Below are positions 25,953-34,406 of a DNA stretch of 47,071 nucleotides, piece after piece (positions within the stretch are counted from its first letter, which is position 1; each line of letters starts with the position of its first letter). The notes under the pieces are model-generated. The model saw only the letters and a list, made by a program, of their open reading frames with translations, did not search any database and had not been told where the DNA came from. The DNA comes from Candidatus Ligilactobacillus avistercoris (GTDB taxonomy: Bacteria; Bacillota; Bacilli; Lactobacillales; Lactobacillaceae): NCBI GenBank assembly GCA_019119415.1, contig DWXB01000006.1, positions 1 through 47,071 on the forward strand, in the 5' to 3' direction. The translations under genes were made by a program, and so were the position numbers.

Positions 25953-25970
25953 CATTCCATGGATAACACG

Positions 25971-26007
25971 AAGAGGTTGGAACTGACCGTCCCAACCTCT
26001 TTGTTTC
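25971..26007. terminator. Bidirectional terminator between plsC and yneF
   Basis: AAGAGGTTGG pairs with CCAACCTCTT, with T-rich sequence after it on the plus strand and A-rich sequence before it. Confidence 0.82.
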
Positions 26008-26017
26008 TTCGTAATAA

Positions 26018-26245
26018 TTAATTCTGCTTCTTGTAGCTGGCCTTCATTGCCGTCATCATCTGGTGCAGCTTCTTTTCTGATGGCCGTTGTCCCATCTGCA
26101 CCATCATCGTCCGAAGCATCTGTTCGTTAAACGGCGGGTTGTTCTTGAAGTAGTTTTCCATGTATTTCCGGGTAAAGAAGAAGCCCCCTACAAACCCGCC
26201 AATTACGCCAATTACTACGATTAGAATCCAAATCCCTGTCGACAT
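26018..26245 (-). CDS. YneF family membrane protein
   Basis: A 75-aa protein with one N-terminal membrane segment (WILIVVIGVIGGFVGGFFF) and a conserved cytoplasmic helix (NPPFNEQMLRTMMVQMGQRP). The family is conserved in Firmicutes but its function is unknown. The ATG start is preferred over a TTG six bases upstream; AAAGGGGA is the likely ribosome site. Confidence 0.9.
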   Translation of the reverse strand: MSTGIWILIVVIGVIGGFVGGFFFTRKYMENYFKNNPPFNEQMLRTMMVQMGQRPSEKKLHQMMTAMKASYKKQN

Positions 26246-26289
26246 CCTCAAATTCCCCTTTCTTAACTTTCACCTAGTAATTCTACATA

Positions 26290-26318
26290 ATAATAAGAAG
26301 CGGGGCAACACCCGCTTC
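26290..26318 (-). terminator. Terminator after ynzC
   Basis: On the minus strand GAAGCGGG pairs with CCCCGCTTC, followed by TTATTATT. It begins right at the ynzC stop codon. Confidence 0.7.
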
Positions 26319-26320
26319 GC

Positions 26321-26581
26321 TTAATCATCCCGGAGGCCACGGTCCCGCTGAATCTGCTTAACCTTTTCCGGCGTAACTTCTTTTCCGTTCTTATCGTACA
26401 CCTGGAGCATTTCAACCTGACTCCGAAAGTTTGCCCGGAACCGTGCCAAGTAATCCTCCCGGAGCCGTTTTTGCTCGGCCTGTTCTTCGGCGGTAAGGCC
26501 CGTTGCCTTTTTCTTCCGGGCTAATTCATTAATCCGGTCAATTAAATCCTGGGGAATCTTTCCCTGTTGTTCGTCTGCCAC
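26321..26581 (-). CDS. DUF896 (YnzC) family protein
   Basis: An 86-aa, charged, helical protein with the DUF896 hairpin (DLIDRINELARKKKATGLTA) and the signature RLREDYLARFRANFRSQ. The B. subtilis relatives are small proteins of unclear role, one of them near SOS genes. The GTG start is chosen because AAGGAGGAG lies six bases before it; the ATG six codons earlier overlaps that ribosome site. It is divergent from lexA, with the SOS box between them. Confidence 0.88.
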   Translation of the reverse strand: MADEQQGKIPQDLIDRINELARKKKATGLTAEEQAEQKRLREDYLARFRANFRSQVEMLQVYDKNGKEVTPEKVKQIQRDRGLRDD

Positions 26582-26619
26582 TGGCCACTCCTCCTTCATC
26601 TACGTATTTGTCACTATTC

Positions 26620-26648
26620 ATTTTACCGAAAACGTCGGGGTGGTACAA
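26620..26648 (-). promoter_or_regulatory. Promoter of ynzC
   Basis: TTGTAC (26643-26648), 17 bp, TAAAAT (26620-26625) on the minus strand. The LexA box lies about 9 bp upstream of the -35. Confidence 0.7.
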
Positions 26649-26656
26649 GCACAGTG

Positions 26657-26697
26657 CGAACATCCGTTTGCACCGTGACGTCCTTCTATGGTATCCT
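26657..26697 (+). promoter_or_regulatory. lexA promoter with LexA (SOS) box
   Basis: The box CGAACATCCGTTTG (26657-26670) fits the Gram-positive LexA/DinR consensus CGAAC-N4-GTTYG. It overlaps the -35 element TTGCAC (26668-26673), which is 18 bp from TATCCT (26692-26697). This is the expected layout for lexA autorepression. Confidence 0.85.
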
Positions 26698-26731
26698 ACC
26701 GGTAGAAATTACTTACTACAGGAGTTAGGAA

Positions 26732-27355
26732 ATGTCTCAGCCAACCGAAAAACGGCAGATTGCCGTTCTACGTTACATTTATAATCACGTTAACGAGCAG
26801 GGTTACCCGCCGACAGTGCGCGAAATTTGCCAGGCCGTAGACCTCTCATCGACCTCGACGGTCCACGGCCACCTTGCCCGTCTCGAAAAAAAGGGCTACT
26901 TGCAGCGCGACCCCACTAAGCCCCGGGCCATTGAAGTGACCGTCGCCGGCAAGGAAGTGCTGGGGATTCGGCCCCACGCCAAGCAGATTCCGGTAATCGG
27001 AACCGTTACTGCGGGACAACCGATTCTGGCAGTTGAGGATACGGACGATTTCTTCCCGCTTCCGCCAGAATTTAGTTCTGCCGAGGATCTTTTTATGCTG
27101 ACAATTCGCGGTGAAAGTATGGTGAATGCGGGAATCCTCGACGGGGACGAAGTAATTGTCCGCAAGCAACGCTTTGCCGATAACGGTGACATTATCATTG
27201 CCATGACGGCCGAAAACGAAGCAACGTGCAAACGCTTCTTTAAGGAAAAAGACCATATTCGTCTCCAACCCGAAAACGACAACATGGCACCGATTATTCT
27301 TCCTGACGTTACCGTTCTCGGAAAGGTTGTTGGCCTTTACCGCAGCACAATTTAG
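26732..27355 (+). CDS. lexA: LexA repressor
   Basis: A 207-aa SOS repressor and self-cleaving serine protease. It has an N-terminal winged helix ([20 protein letters not shown], about 24-43), the cleavage site A94-G95 (VTAGQP), catalytic S129 (RGESMV) and K167 (ATCKRF). DNA damage would trigger RecA-assisted cleavage and release its targets. The length is normal. It is followed 17 bp later by a PEBP gene. Confidence 0.98.
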   Translation: MSQPTEKRQIAVLRYIYNHVNEQGYPPTVREICQAVDLSSTSTVHGHLARLEKKGYLQRDPTKPRAIEVTVAGKEVLGIRPHAKQIPVIGTVTAGQPILAVEDTDDFFPLPPEFSSAEDLFMLTIRGESMVNAGILDGDEVIVRKQRFADNGDIIIAMTAENEATCKRFFKEKDHIRLQPENDNMAPIILPDVTVLGKVVGLYRSTI

Positions 27356-27372
27356 TGATTGGGGGTTATTCC

Positions 27373-27882
27373 ATGAAAATTAAGGTTCCACTCGTTGATG
27401 GTCACCTTGCCGATCAGTATGGGAGCCGGGCACCCCGTGAAGATCAAATCGCTGAGCGGCCAGTCCGGTCATTTCCGGTAACATTCACTGCGTTTCCGGA
27501 AGCAACCCAAACGTTCGCTCTGACACTCATGGACTACGATTCCATTCCCGTGTGTGGGTTTGCATGGATCCACTGGACCCTCGCGAACCTTCCCGCAACA
27601 AGTCCCACATTACCGGAAGATGCAAGCCGCCACCTCTCTTCTCCGATTATTCAGGGAAAAAACAGTAATGCCAGCGGGTTTGTAAATGCACCGGCTGAAA
27701 TTTGCCAGGGGTATACGGGGCCCCGCCCGCCACACGGGACGCACGACTACCTTCTGACTGGCTATGCACTGGACACGGCGCTTTCCCTCCCGCAGGGATA
27801 CTGGATGAATGAACTATTGCATGCCATGACGGGGCACGTCCTCGATACGGCGCAAATTATACTGCCATATGCTGCTGATTAA
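27373..27882 (+). CDS. YbhB/YbcL-type PEBP (phosphatidylethanolamine-binding-like) protein
   Basis: A 169-aa protein of the bacterial PEBP family. It has SRAPREDQ near the start, the DYDSIPVCGFAWIHWTLANLP core with the conserved HW, GYTGPRPPHGTHDY, and a leucine-rich end. The role in bacteria is unknown; a small-molecule binding pocket is expected. The start at MKIKVPL follows GGGGG and is preferred over a GTG that overlaps the lexA stop. It may be cotranscribed with lexA. Confidence 0.9.
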   Translation: MKIKVPLVDGHLADQYGSRAPREDQIAERPVRSFPVTFTAFPEATQTFALTLMDYDSIPVCGFAWIHWTLANLPATSPTLPEDASRHLSSPIIQGKNSNASGFVNAPAEICQGYTGPRPPHGTHDYLLTGYALDTALSLPQGYWMNELLHAMTGHVLDTAQIILPYAAD

Positions 27883-27924
27883 AAAACACGGAGGCTGTAC
27901 CTATGTTACAGTCTCCGTATTTTT
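27881..27924. terminator. Bidirectional terminator between PEBP gene and recN
   Basis: ACGGAGGCTGTA (27888-27899) pairs with TACAGTCTCCGT (27907-27918), flanked by A6 and T6 tracts. Confidence 0.92.
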
Positions 27925-27930
27925 TAATCC

Positions 27931-29601
27931 TTACTTCTCTTTTTGCATTGCCGCCAACATTTCCCGGGCGTGTTCCTGGGTTAACGGGGTTACCGTACTT
28001 CCGGCTAACATCCGGGCAATCTCATCAACCCGCTGGGTGTCGTTTAGGACCGTTAGGTGGGTGGTCGTCCGCCCAGCATGAACCGCTTTTTCAATGTAGT
28101 AGTGGTACTGTGCAATCGATGCCACCTGCGGGAGGTGGGTAATGCACAGTACCTGGGAATTCGTGGCAATCTGGTGGATCTTTTCGGCAATTGCCTGAGC
28201 CACCCGGCCGCTTACCCCAGTATCCACCTCATCAAAGATAATACTGGTGACGTTTTTCCGGTGTGCAAAAATTGTTTTTAACGCTAACATTATCCGGGAC
28301 AACTCACCACCCGAAGCAATCTTTGCTAACGGCCCCATCTCTTCACCCGGGTTGGTTTGAACGTAAAATTCGACGCCGTCCTGTCCGCTTGGGGTTAACC
28401 CGTCTTTTCTAAAGCGCACTTCAAAAACAACCTTATCCATGTACAACGCCGCTAATTCAGCGTGCACCGCCTGTTCAAGCCGCCGCGCCGCTTTTTTCCG
28501 GGCAGCGGTGAGCTGCTTAGCAAGACTTGTCGCCTTTTCCTTAGCGGCCTGCACACCCTGCTCGAGGGATTGGAGATCAGCATCGCCCTCCTGCATCGTC
28601 GCAAGTTCCCGCTTAATCTTCTCGTAATATTCCAGAACAGCTGAAACCGAGGCACCGTACTTTCGCTTCAGCTGGTGAATTACGTCTAGGCGCTGTTCAA
28701 TCTCGTCCAGCCGGCCTTCGTCCCACGGCGAATCATCCCGCTCGTCCGCAATATCCCGTTCAACGTCTTGCAGACTATAAAACGCCGCATTCACTGTTTC
28801 GCTAATCTGCGTTAACCGGTCACTATACTGGGCAACCTGCTCCAACTCGTCCATGGCCGTTCCTAAATTACCAAGAACATCAGCCTGCCCGTTCAGTAAC
28901 TGGTAACTATGTTCGAGCGCATCATGAATCGCCTGGTAGTTAACGAGTCGCTCCTTTTCGGCGGCTAACTCCTCCTCTTCGCCCGGCTTTAAGTGCGCCG
29001 CTTCAATTTCCTTTACCTGAAAATCAAGCATATCAAGCCGCTGCGCCCAGGCCTGTTCGTCCTTCTTCCGCTGGTTAAGGGCGCGCTGCTGCTGTTCGTA
29101 ATCCTTATAAGCAGCCTGGTACTGCTCCCGAAGCTGACGTGTTTCCCGCGCGTACTCGTCAAGCAATCCCAAATGCGTTTCGGGACGCATCAACTCCTGG
29201 TGTTCATTTTGCCCGTGAATATCAATCAACCGTTCGCCCACTGCTCGAAGCGTTGCCAGGTTTACCAGGGTGCCGTTTACACGACACACGTTCCGCCCCG
29301 TCCGGGTGAGGTCGCGTTCAAGGAGAATCTCACCGTCACTCACAGGAATTCCCCGATCCGTTAGCTCCTGGACGGCCGTTGCATTAGTGGGAACAACGAA
29401 AAGGCCCCGGAGTACTGCCTTGGACGCTCCCTTACGGATAAACTCGCTCCGTCCCCGCCCGCCGGCAAGAAGCCCCAGCGCATCAATAATAATGGATTTC
29501 CCAGCGCCCGTTTCTCCAGTAAGAACGGTCATCTGATCATGAAAAGTAACGTTTAACTGCTCAATGATTGCGAAATCATGGATTTCAAGTTCCTGAAGCA
29601 C
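27931..29601 (-). CDS. recN: DNA repair protein RecN
   Basis: A 556-aa SMC-like ATPase acting early in double-strand-break repair. Walker A is GETGAGKS (29-36). A long coiled-coil middle follows, then the ABC signature LASGGELSRIML and Walker B SIIFDEVDTGVSG. The length is typical. It lies 3 bp after argR and ends the folD-to-recN cluster. No LexA box is seen in front of it; its promoter is shared with upstream genes. Confidence 0.97.
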   Translation of the reverse strand: MLQELEIHDFAIIEQLNVTFHDQMTVLTGETGAGKSIIIDALGLLAGGRGRSEFIRKGASKAVLRGLFVVPTNATAVQELTDRGIPVSDGEILLERDLTRTGRNVCRVNGTLVNLATLRAVGERLIDIHGQNEHQELMRPETHLGLLDEYARETRQLREQYQAAYKDYEQQQRALNQRKKDEQAWAQRLDMLDFQVKEIEAAHLKPGEEEELAAEKERLVNYQAIHDALEHSYQLLNGQADVLGNLGTAMDELEQVAQYSDRLTQISETVNAAFYSLQDVERDIADERDDSPWDEGRLDEIEQRLDVIHQLKRKYGASVSAVLEYYEKIKRELATMQEGDADLQSLEQGVQAAKEKATSLAKQLTAARKKAARRLEQAVHAELAALYMDKVVFEVRFRKDGLTPSGQDGVEFYVQTNPGEEMGPLAKIASGGELSRIMLALKTIFAHRKNVTSIIFDEVDTGVSGRVAQAIAEKIHQIATNSQVLCITHLPQVASIAQYHYYIEKAVHAGRTTTHLTVLNDTQRVDEIARMLAGSTVTPLTQEHAREMLAAMQKEK

Positions 29602-29604
29602 ACC

Positions 29605-30063
29605 CTACACCTCCTTACGCCATGCCATCACCTGGTCAGCAAACTGCTTAGCCGCTGCCGGATCATTCATAAAAACAACCACCACGGCATCGTTTGCTAA
29701 TGCCGCAAAAACCGTCGAAAACTGGACCTGCTCAATCAAGTGGGCCAACACCGGACCGTTTCCGGGAAGGACCTGCAGGGCACACATTGCATCGTGCACC
29801 CGGACTCCAACCAGCGCCCCCCGCACCGTCCGCTCAAGGCGAGCAAGGGTGGACGAATCGCCCGCAGTCGGAAGGCGGTAGTATCCAGCACCGCCCGCAC
29901 TCGTCGTTTTTTCAACCCGTAAAGCGGCCAGATCCCGGGAAACCGTTGCCTGCGTAACGTGAATCCCGCGGTGAGCGAGGGCCGCAACGATTTCCGCCTG
30001 GTTGCGGTATCGTCCGTCCTGTAACAACCGCTTGACGGCCTGTTGGCGTACCTGTCGTTGCAT
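29605..30063 (-). CDS. argR: ArgR/AhrC-family transcriptional regulator
   Basis: A 152-aa regulator. The N-terminal winged helix (QAEIVAALAHRGIHVTQATVSRDLAALRV) is well conserved. The C-terminal hexamer/arginine-binding domain is diverged: where typical ArgR has GTIAGDDT, this protein has AALANDAV, keeping one of the two key aspartates. Arginine sensing may be altered. Its place between tlyA and recN matches ahrC of B. subtilis. AGGTGG precedes the ATG. Confidence 0.88.
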   Translation of the reverse strand: MQRQVRQQAVKRLLQDGRYRNQAEIVAALAHRGIHVTQATVSRDLAALRVEKTTSAGGAGYYRLPTAGDSSTLARLERTVRGALVGVRVHDAMCALQVLPGNGPVLAHLIEQVQFSTVFAALANDAVVVVFMNDPAAAKQFADQVMAWRKEV

Positions 30064-30071
30064 TCAACCAC

Positions 30072-30884
30072 CTACTTTAACGTTGCGTGCGCTCGTTTCA
30101 CAACGGCTACCGCGTCAATTGCCGGATCAATGGTTGCGGCGTTTTTCGTTGCCTGTAAATCAACCAGGAATTCGATATTCCCGTGGCCGCCGGTAATCGG
30201 TGAAAAGTCCAGGTGGCACACGTTAAACCCAGCCGCCGTCGCCAATGCCATCACGTGTTGGATGACATCACAATGAACGGCTGGATCCCGCACGATTCCG
30301 TGTTTTCCCACCCGGTCACGGCCCGCCTCAAACTGCGGTTTGATTAGCGCTACCACATGCCCGCCATCCTTAATAATGGCGTGGAGCGGCGGTAAGATTA
30401 ACCCTAACGAAATAAACGAAACATCAATTGAAGCAAATTCCGGCTGCCCGTGGGTAAAATCAGCGGGCGTGCTGTACCGAAAGTTGGTATTTTCCATGAC
30501 CACAACCCGCGGATCCTGCCGAAGTTGCCACACTAACTGATTGGTTCCCACATCAAGGGCGTAGCTAAGCGTTGCTCCCTTCTGGAGCATGACGTCCGTA
30601 AAACCGCCCGTAGAGGAACCGATGTCAAGGACCGTTAGTCCCCGCACACTCAGATGAAAAACCTTCAGCGCCTTGGCGAGTTTAAGCCCGCCCCGGCTAA
30701 CGTACGGCATCTTGGTTCCCTTAAAGTGCAGCTTCGTTTCCGGATCAATCTTCATTCCCGGTTTATCCAGCCGTTCTTCGTTAGCACCAAGGATTTCACC
30801 GGCCATCACTGCCCGCTTAGCCTGTTCGCGCGTTGCAAACAACCCCTGCTTAACTAATAAAACATCAACCCGTTCCTTCGTCAT
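30072..30884 (-). CDS. tlyA: TlyA family rRNA methyltransferase/hemolysin-like protein
   Basis: A 270-aa protein with an N-terminal S4 RNA-binding domain (ERVDVLLVKQGLFATREQAKRAV) and an FtsJ-like SAM domain (VLDIGSSTGGFTDVML, DVSFISL). Some relatives 2'-O-methylate 16S and 23S rRNA; despite the name it is unlikely to be a toxin. Its ATG overlaps the ispA stop by one base (TAATG). Confidence 0.93.
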   Translation of the reverse strand: MTKERVDVLLVKQGLFATREQAKRAVMAGEILGANEERLDKPGMKIDPETKLHFKGTKMPYVSRGGLKLAKALKVFHLSVRGLTVLDIGSSTGGFTDVMLQKGATLSYALDVGTNQLVWQLRQDPRVVVMENTNFRYSTPADFTHGQPEFASIDVSFISLGLILPPLHAIIKDGGHVVALIKPQFEAGRDRVGKHGIVRDPAVHCDVIQHVMALATAAGFNVCHLDFSPITGGHGNIEFLVDLQATKNAATIDPAIDAVAVVKRAHATLK

Positions 30885-31783
30885 TACACCTCATCCTCAA
30901 AATACCGCAACATTTCGCCAAGTAACGTTCCATCCAGACCAACCCGCTCGATTTGCCGCACGCACCGCCGGGCCGCCGTTACCGCTGCGGTTAATTGCTC
31001 CTGCGCTCCAGCCATCCCGAGTAATCCCGGATACGCGTTTTTCTGGGCGATCGCATCCTTATTAACCGCCTTCCCCAACTGTTCCTGTGTCCCAGTGACA
31101 TCAAGGATATCATCGTAAATCTGAAAGGCAAGGCCAAAGTGAGCCCCGTATTCACTTACCAGGTCAATTACCGTCCGGGACTGGTCACTCAAGACCGCCC
31201 CTGCATAGCACGCATACTTGATTAAGGCTCCGGTTTTGCCCCGGTGAACCTGCTGGAGTTGTGGAAGTGCTAGTTTTTTTCCGGTATTCGTCACGTCAAG
31301 GGTTTGCCCCGCGACCATTCCTTCGGGACCTGCTGCTCGTGCCAAAGCACTAACAAGCTTGGTTGTGGTAACGGTCGGTAATTCTGCCCGACTTACCAGG
31401 TCAAAGGCCGCGGTTAGTAGCCCATCACCGGCTAAAATGGCAACAGCCTCGCCAAACTTTTTATGGTTTGTCGGTTTTCCCCGCCGTAAATCATCATCAT
31501 CCATTGCTGGTAAATCATCGTGAATAAGCGAATAGGTGTGCAGCAATTCAAGACTCGCCGCAACCTGTAAGGCAGCCTTATCCGCCCGCCGCCCACAACT
31601 TGCTGCGGTCGCAAGCACTAAAAGGGGCCGGATTCGTTTCCCACCAGCCATCACGGAGTACTTCATCGCATCCCGGAGCTGGGCAGGCGCTGCCAATCCG
31701 TCTAAGTACGTGGTGAGGGTCTCGTCAATGAGCGGTAACATCCGCTGTTCAAAATTTGTAAGCACACTACTACTTTGCATCAT
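30884..31783 (-). CDS. ispA: Polyprenyl (farnesyl/geranylgeranyl) diphosphate synthase
   Basis: A 299-aa prenyltransferase that condenses isopentenyl diphosphate into farnesyl or geranylgeranyl diphosphate, feeding undecaprenyl and quinone synthesis. It has the first aspartate-rich motif (IHDDLPAMDDDD, 88-98) and the second (YDDILDVTG). Two ATGs in tandem make the exact start uncertain by one codon. It overlaps xseB by 14 bp. No dxs follows, unlike in B. subtilis. Confidence 0.93.
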   Translation of the reverse strand: MMQSSSVLTNFEQRMLPLIDETLTTYLDGLAAPAQLRDAMKYSVMAGGKRIRPLLVLATAASCGRRADKAALQVAASLELLHTYSLIHDDLPAMDDDDLRRGKPTNHKKFGEAVAILAGDGLLTAAFDLVSRAELPTVTTTKLVSALARAAGPEGMVAGQTLDVTNTGKKLALPQLQQVHRGKTGALIKYACYAGAVLSDQSRTVIDLVSEYGAHFGLAFQIYDDILDVTGTQEQLGKAVNKDAIAQKNAYPGLLGMAGAQEQLTAAVTAARRCVRQIERVGLDGTLLGEMLRYFEDEV

Positions 31784-32009
31784 GGTACGTGTCCCGCTGG
31801 TAATCCGTTTCGTTTCCGTCCGGCCCGATAATCTGCGTCATCATTTGTTCTGCGTCAGCCAACTTATGCTGCAATTCCTTGCTCAGGGTAACTCCCTGCT
31901 TAAACTTGGCCAGAGAATCGTCCAGGGTGAGGTCGCCCGCCTCCAACTGCTTAACGATTTGTTCGAGCTGGTTCAATTGCTCCTCAAACGTTGGTTGTTT
32001 TGCTGTCAT
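31770..32009 (-). CDS. xseB: Exodeoxyribonuclease VII small subunit
   Basis: A 79-aa helical subunit with the family sequence TFEEQLNQLEQIVKQLEAGD, followed by LTLDDSLAKFKQGV. It binds the large subunit to form exonuclease VII, which degrades single-stranded DNA. The start at MTAKQP has AAAGGAA upstream. It overlaps the xseA end by 26 bp, so translation is coupled. Confidence 0.95.
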   Translation of the reverse strand: MTAKQPTFEEQLNQLEQIVKQLEAGDLTLDDSLAKFKQGVTLSKELQHKLADAEQMMTQIIGPDGNETDYQRDTYHDAK

Positions 32010-33354
32010 CACTATCGTTCCTTTCAATTTGTTCAATCCGCGCCGTTGCTTGGCCCGTACTCATATGCAAGCGAACCTGATCGCCCGGTTTAAACGCAGT
32101 CACATCCCGCACAACCTGACCGTCAGCACCGGTAACATAAGCGTACCCGCGCGTCATAATCTTTAGTGGGCTCAACGCATCGAGCTGACCGACCAGTTGG
32201 CTAATCCGTTGCCGGCGGATTTGAAGCAACCGCACCTCACTTGTTTGGAGCCGCTGGGCGTACGCCTGGGCCTGCTGTTTCCAGGCCGCGACCTTGGCCT
32301 GCGGGGACTGCCGTTGAAGCCGCGTTGCTAATGCCGTCACGCGCTCGTGCAACGTTTTCACCAGAGTTGTTTGCCGGTTTTCTAACCGCAGCATTAACTG
32401 GTCAAGCGTTTGGCCGCGTTGTTCGAGGAACCGGTGCGGGTGCTGTAAAACAGGCGCAGTTACTAACCGTTGCACTTTGTCAGCGTAGAACCGCAACATT
32501 TTATTTTCCGCCCGGACCATGCGTTCCCGCTCATCAATAATTTTAGCAATCTCTTCGGTTAATACCGGCGTTGCAATTTCCGCCGCCGCGGTAGGAGTGG
32601 CTACCCGCCGATCCGCGACCAAATCAGCAATGGTCGTATCCGTCTCATGCCCCACGGATGAAATCACCGGAATCTTGCTTGCAACAATTGCCCGGGCAAC
32701 CTTCTCTTCATTAAACGGCCAGAGGTCTTCAATTGAACCACCGCCCCGACCGATAATGATCGTGTCAAAATCCCCCCGGGCATTTACCTCTTTTAGGCGC
32801 CCAACCAGAGAATCAGCGGCCTGCTCCCCCTGGACGGCCGCTGGGAAAAGAACCAGCTGCGCAATCGGATACCGCCGGTTAACGGTGGTCATGATATCCT
32901 TAATCACTGCTCCCGACTGGCTTGTAATCACCGCAATTCGCCGGGGAAAATGAGGAATGGGCCGCTTCGGCCGATCAAACAGTCCTTCCGCCTTTAACTT
33001 CGCCTTTAACTGTTCGTACGCCTGATAGAGCGCCCCCACCCCCTGAGGTTCCATGTGGTCAATAATTAATTGGTAACGCCCACTTTTTTCGTACACATCA
33101 ACCCGGCCAGTCGCGAGCACCTTCATTCCCTCTTCGGGTTTAAACTTAATTTTGCGGTACGCCCCCGCATACATCACAGCTCCAAGCACCGCGTCCTTAT
33201 CCTTTAGGCTAAAGTACTGGTGCCGCGGCCGCTCACGGAAATTTGAGATTTCCCCCGTGACGTACACCCGCTCAAGGTACGGGTCTGCAGTAAATTTACG
33301 GTGAATATACCGGGTTAACTGCCCCACCGTTAGGTACTCATGCTCATTTGTCAT
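31984..33354 (-). CDS. xseA: Exodeoxyribonuclease VII large subunit
   Basis: A 456-aa subunit with an N-terminal OB fold (VYVTGEISNFRERPRHQYFS), catalytic core motifs VITSQSGAVIKDI, IIIGRGGGSIEDLWPFN and ISSVGHETDTTIADLVAD, and a coiled-coil C-terminus. The start at MTNEHEYL is chosen by AAAGGA nine bases upstream; it overlaps the folD end by 11 bp. Confidence 0.96.
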   Translation of the reverse strand: MTNEHEYLTVGQLTRYIHRKFTADPYLERVYVTGEISNFRERPRHQYFSLKDKDAVLGAVMYAGAYRKIKFKPEEGMKVLATGRVDVYEKSGRYQLIIDHMEPQGVGALYQAYEQLKAKLKAEGLFDRPKRPIPHFPRRIAVITSQSGAVIKDIMTTVNRRYPIAQLVLFPAAVQGEQAADSLVGRLKEVNARGDFDTIIIGRGGGSIEDLWPFNEEKVARAIVASKIPVISSVGHETDTTIADLVADRRVATPTAAAEIATPVLTEEIAKIIDERERMVRAENKMLRFYADKVQRLVTAPVLQHPHRFLEQRGQTLDQLMLRLENRQTTLVKTLHERVTALATRLQRQSPQAKVAAWKQQAQAYAQRLQTSEVRLLQIRRQRISQLVGQLDALSPLKIMTRGYAYVTGADGQVVRDVTAFKPGDQVRLHMSTGQATARIEQIERNDSDDSKTTNV

Positions 33355-34204
33355 TATGGGTATTCCTTTCAGCAAACTCGACCACCTGTTGCATTAACAT
33401 TGCGATGGTCATCGGACCCACTCCCCCCGGAACGGGAGTGATGTACCCAGCCTTTTGAGCAACCTCTTCCTGGGCAACGTCCCCCACAAGTTTACCGGCG
33501 GCGTTCCGGTTCATCCCAACATCAATCACCACTGCGCCATCCCGAACGTAATCCGCAGTAATCATTTCAGGCTTCCCCACCGCAACAATGAGAATATCCG
33601 CCTGCCGGGTGATTGCCGCCAAGTCCTTTGTATGACTATGTGCGACCGTGACCGTTGCGTCGTGGTTTAACATTAGTGCCGCCATGGGCCGCCCAACAAT
33701 ATTGCTGCGGCCGACAATCACCACGTGCTTCCCGGCAACCTCAATCTTTTCGGCAGCAAGCAGGGCCATAATCCCCCGGGGGGTACATGGCAAAGAATTA
33801 GGTTCATTCATGAACAGGTGCCCCATGTTAATGGGGTGAAACCCGTCAACGTCCTTTCGGGGATCAATTTCCCGCTCAACCGTGTCTTCATTAATGTGTG
33901 GTGGCAGGGGTAACTGGACAAGAATCCCGTCAATGGACTCGTCCGCATTGTACTTCGCGATTAACTTCAGCAAATCATACTCGCTCGTTTCAGCCGGAAG
34001 GCGCACATCAAGGGTTTCGATCCCGATTGCTTCCGCGGCCCGTTTCTTATTCCGAATATAAACTTCACTTCCGGTGTCATTTCCTACCAGAATCACCACG
34101 AGCTTAGGCACCACGCCCCGTTGCTGTAAGCGTAACACTTTCTCCTTCAAATCAGCCCGAATTTCCCGGGCCACCCGGCGACCATCAAGTATCTTTGCTG
34201 TCAT
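33344..34204 (-). CDS. folD: Bifunctional methylenetetrahydrofolate dehydrogenase/cyclohydrolase
   Basis: A 286-aa enzyme of one-carbon metabolism that links 5,10-methylene-THF and 10-formyl-THF. It has the catalytic lysine region (YIRNKKRAAEAIGI), VQLPLPPHI, DVDGFHPIN, the NADP-binding GRSNIVGRP and TPVPGGVGPMTIAML. It is the first gene of the folD-xseA-xseB-ispA-tlyA-argR-recN cluster. Confidence 0.97.
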   Translation of the reverse strand: MTAKILDGRRVAREIRADLKEKVLRLQQRGVVPKLVVILVGNDTGSEVYIRNKKRAAEAIGIETLDVRLPAETSEYDLLKLIAKYNADESIDGILVQLPLPPHINEDTVEREIDPRKDVDGFHPINMGHLFMNEPNSLPCTPRGIMALLAAEKIEVAGKHVVIVGRSNIVGRPMAALMLNHDATVTVAHSHTKDLAAITRQADILIVAVGKPEMITADYVRDGAVVIDVGMNRNAAGKLVGDVAQEEVAQKAGYITPVPGGVGPMTIAMLMQQVVEFAERNTHNDK

Positions 34205-34238
34205 CTTCTCACGCCCCTTAGTCCACTGTTTCCCTGTT

Positions 34239-34244
34239 ATTTTA
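34239..34244 (-). promoter_or_regulatory. Extended -10 of folD
   Basis: On the minus strand TGC-TAAAAT lies about 35 bp before the ATG. The -35 is poor. The remainder of the 34205-34360 gap holds a GC-rich partial hairpin (34318-34346) but no gene. Confidence 0.5.
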
Positions 34245-34360
34245 GCATACTCCCACGTTAAAAAGTGGCCGGGTTAAACCAAAATCACGGATGGAAAAAC
34301 GGTAATTCAAGTGAACCACGGCGGGAAAAACAGTTTGTCCTGCCGTCCCCGATTATACAC

Positions 34361-34387
34361 AAAAAGACTGAGACCTTCGTCCCAGCC
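34361..34387 (-). terminator. Terminator after nusB
   Basis: On the minus strand GGCTGGGAC pairs with GTCTCAGTC (two G-U pairs) across GAAG, followed by TTTTTG. Confidence 0.85.
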
Positions 34388-34406
34388 CTTTCTGTTATTC
34401 GCAAAA

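Noticed and set aside
30072-30884. Virulence hemolysin
   Set aside because: TlyA-family proteins are mainly RNA methyltransferases, and the S4 plus FtsJ layout here fits that. There is no sign of a toxin locus.
34318-34346. GC-rich hairpin between nusB and folD
   Set aside because: The plus-strand stem has no T run and no plus-strand gene to end, and the minus-strand stem has a mismatch. No function can be assigned.
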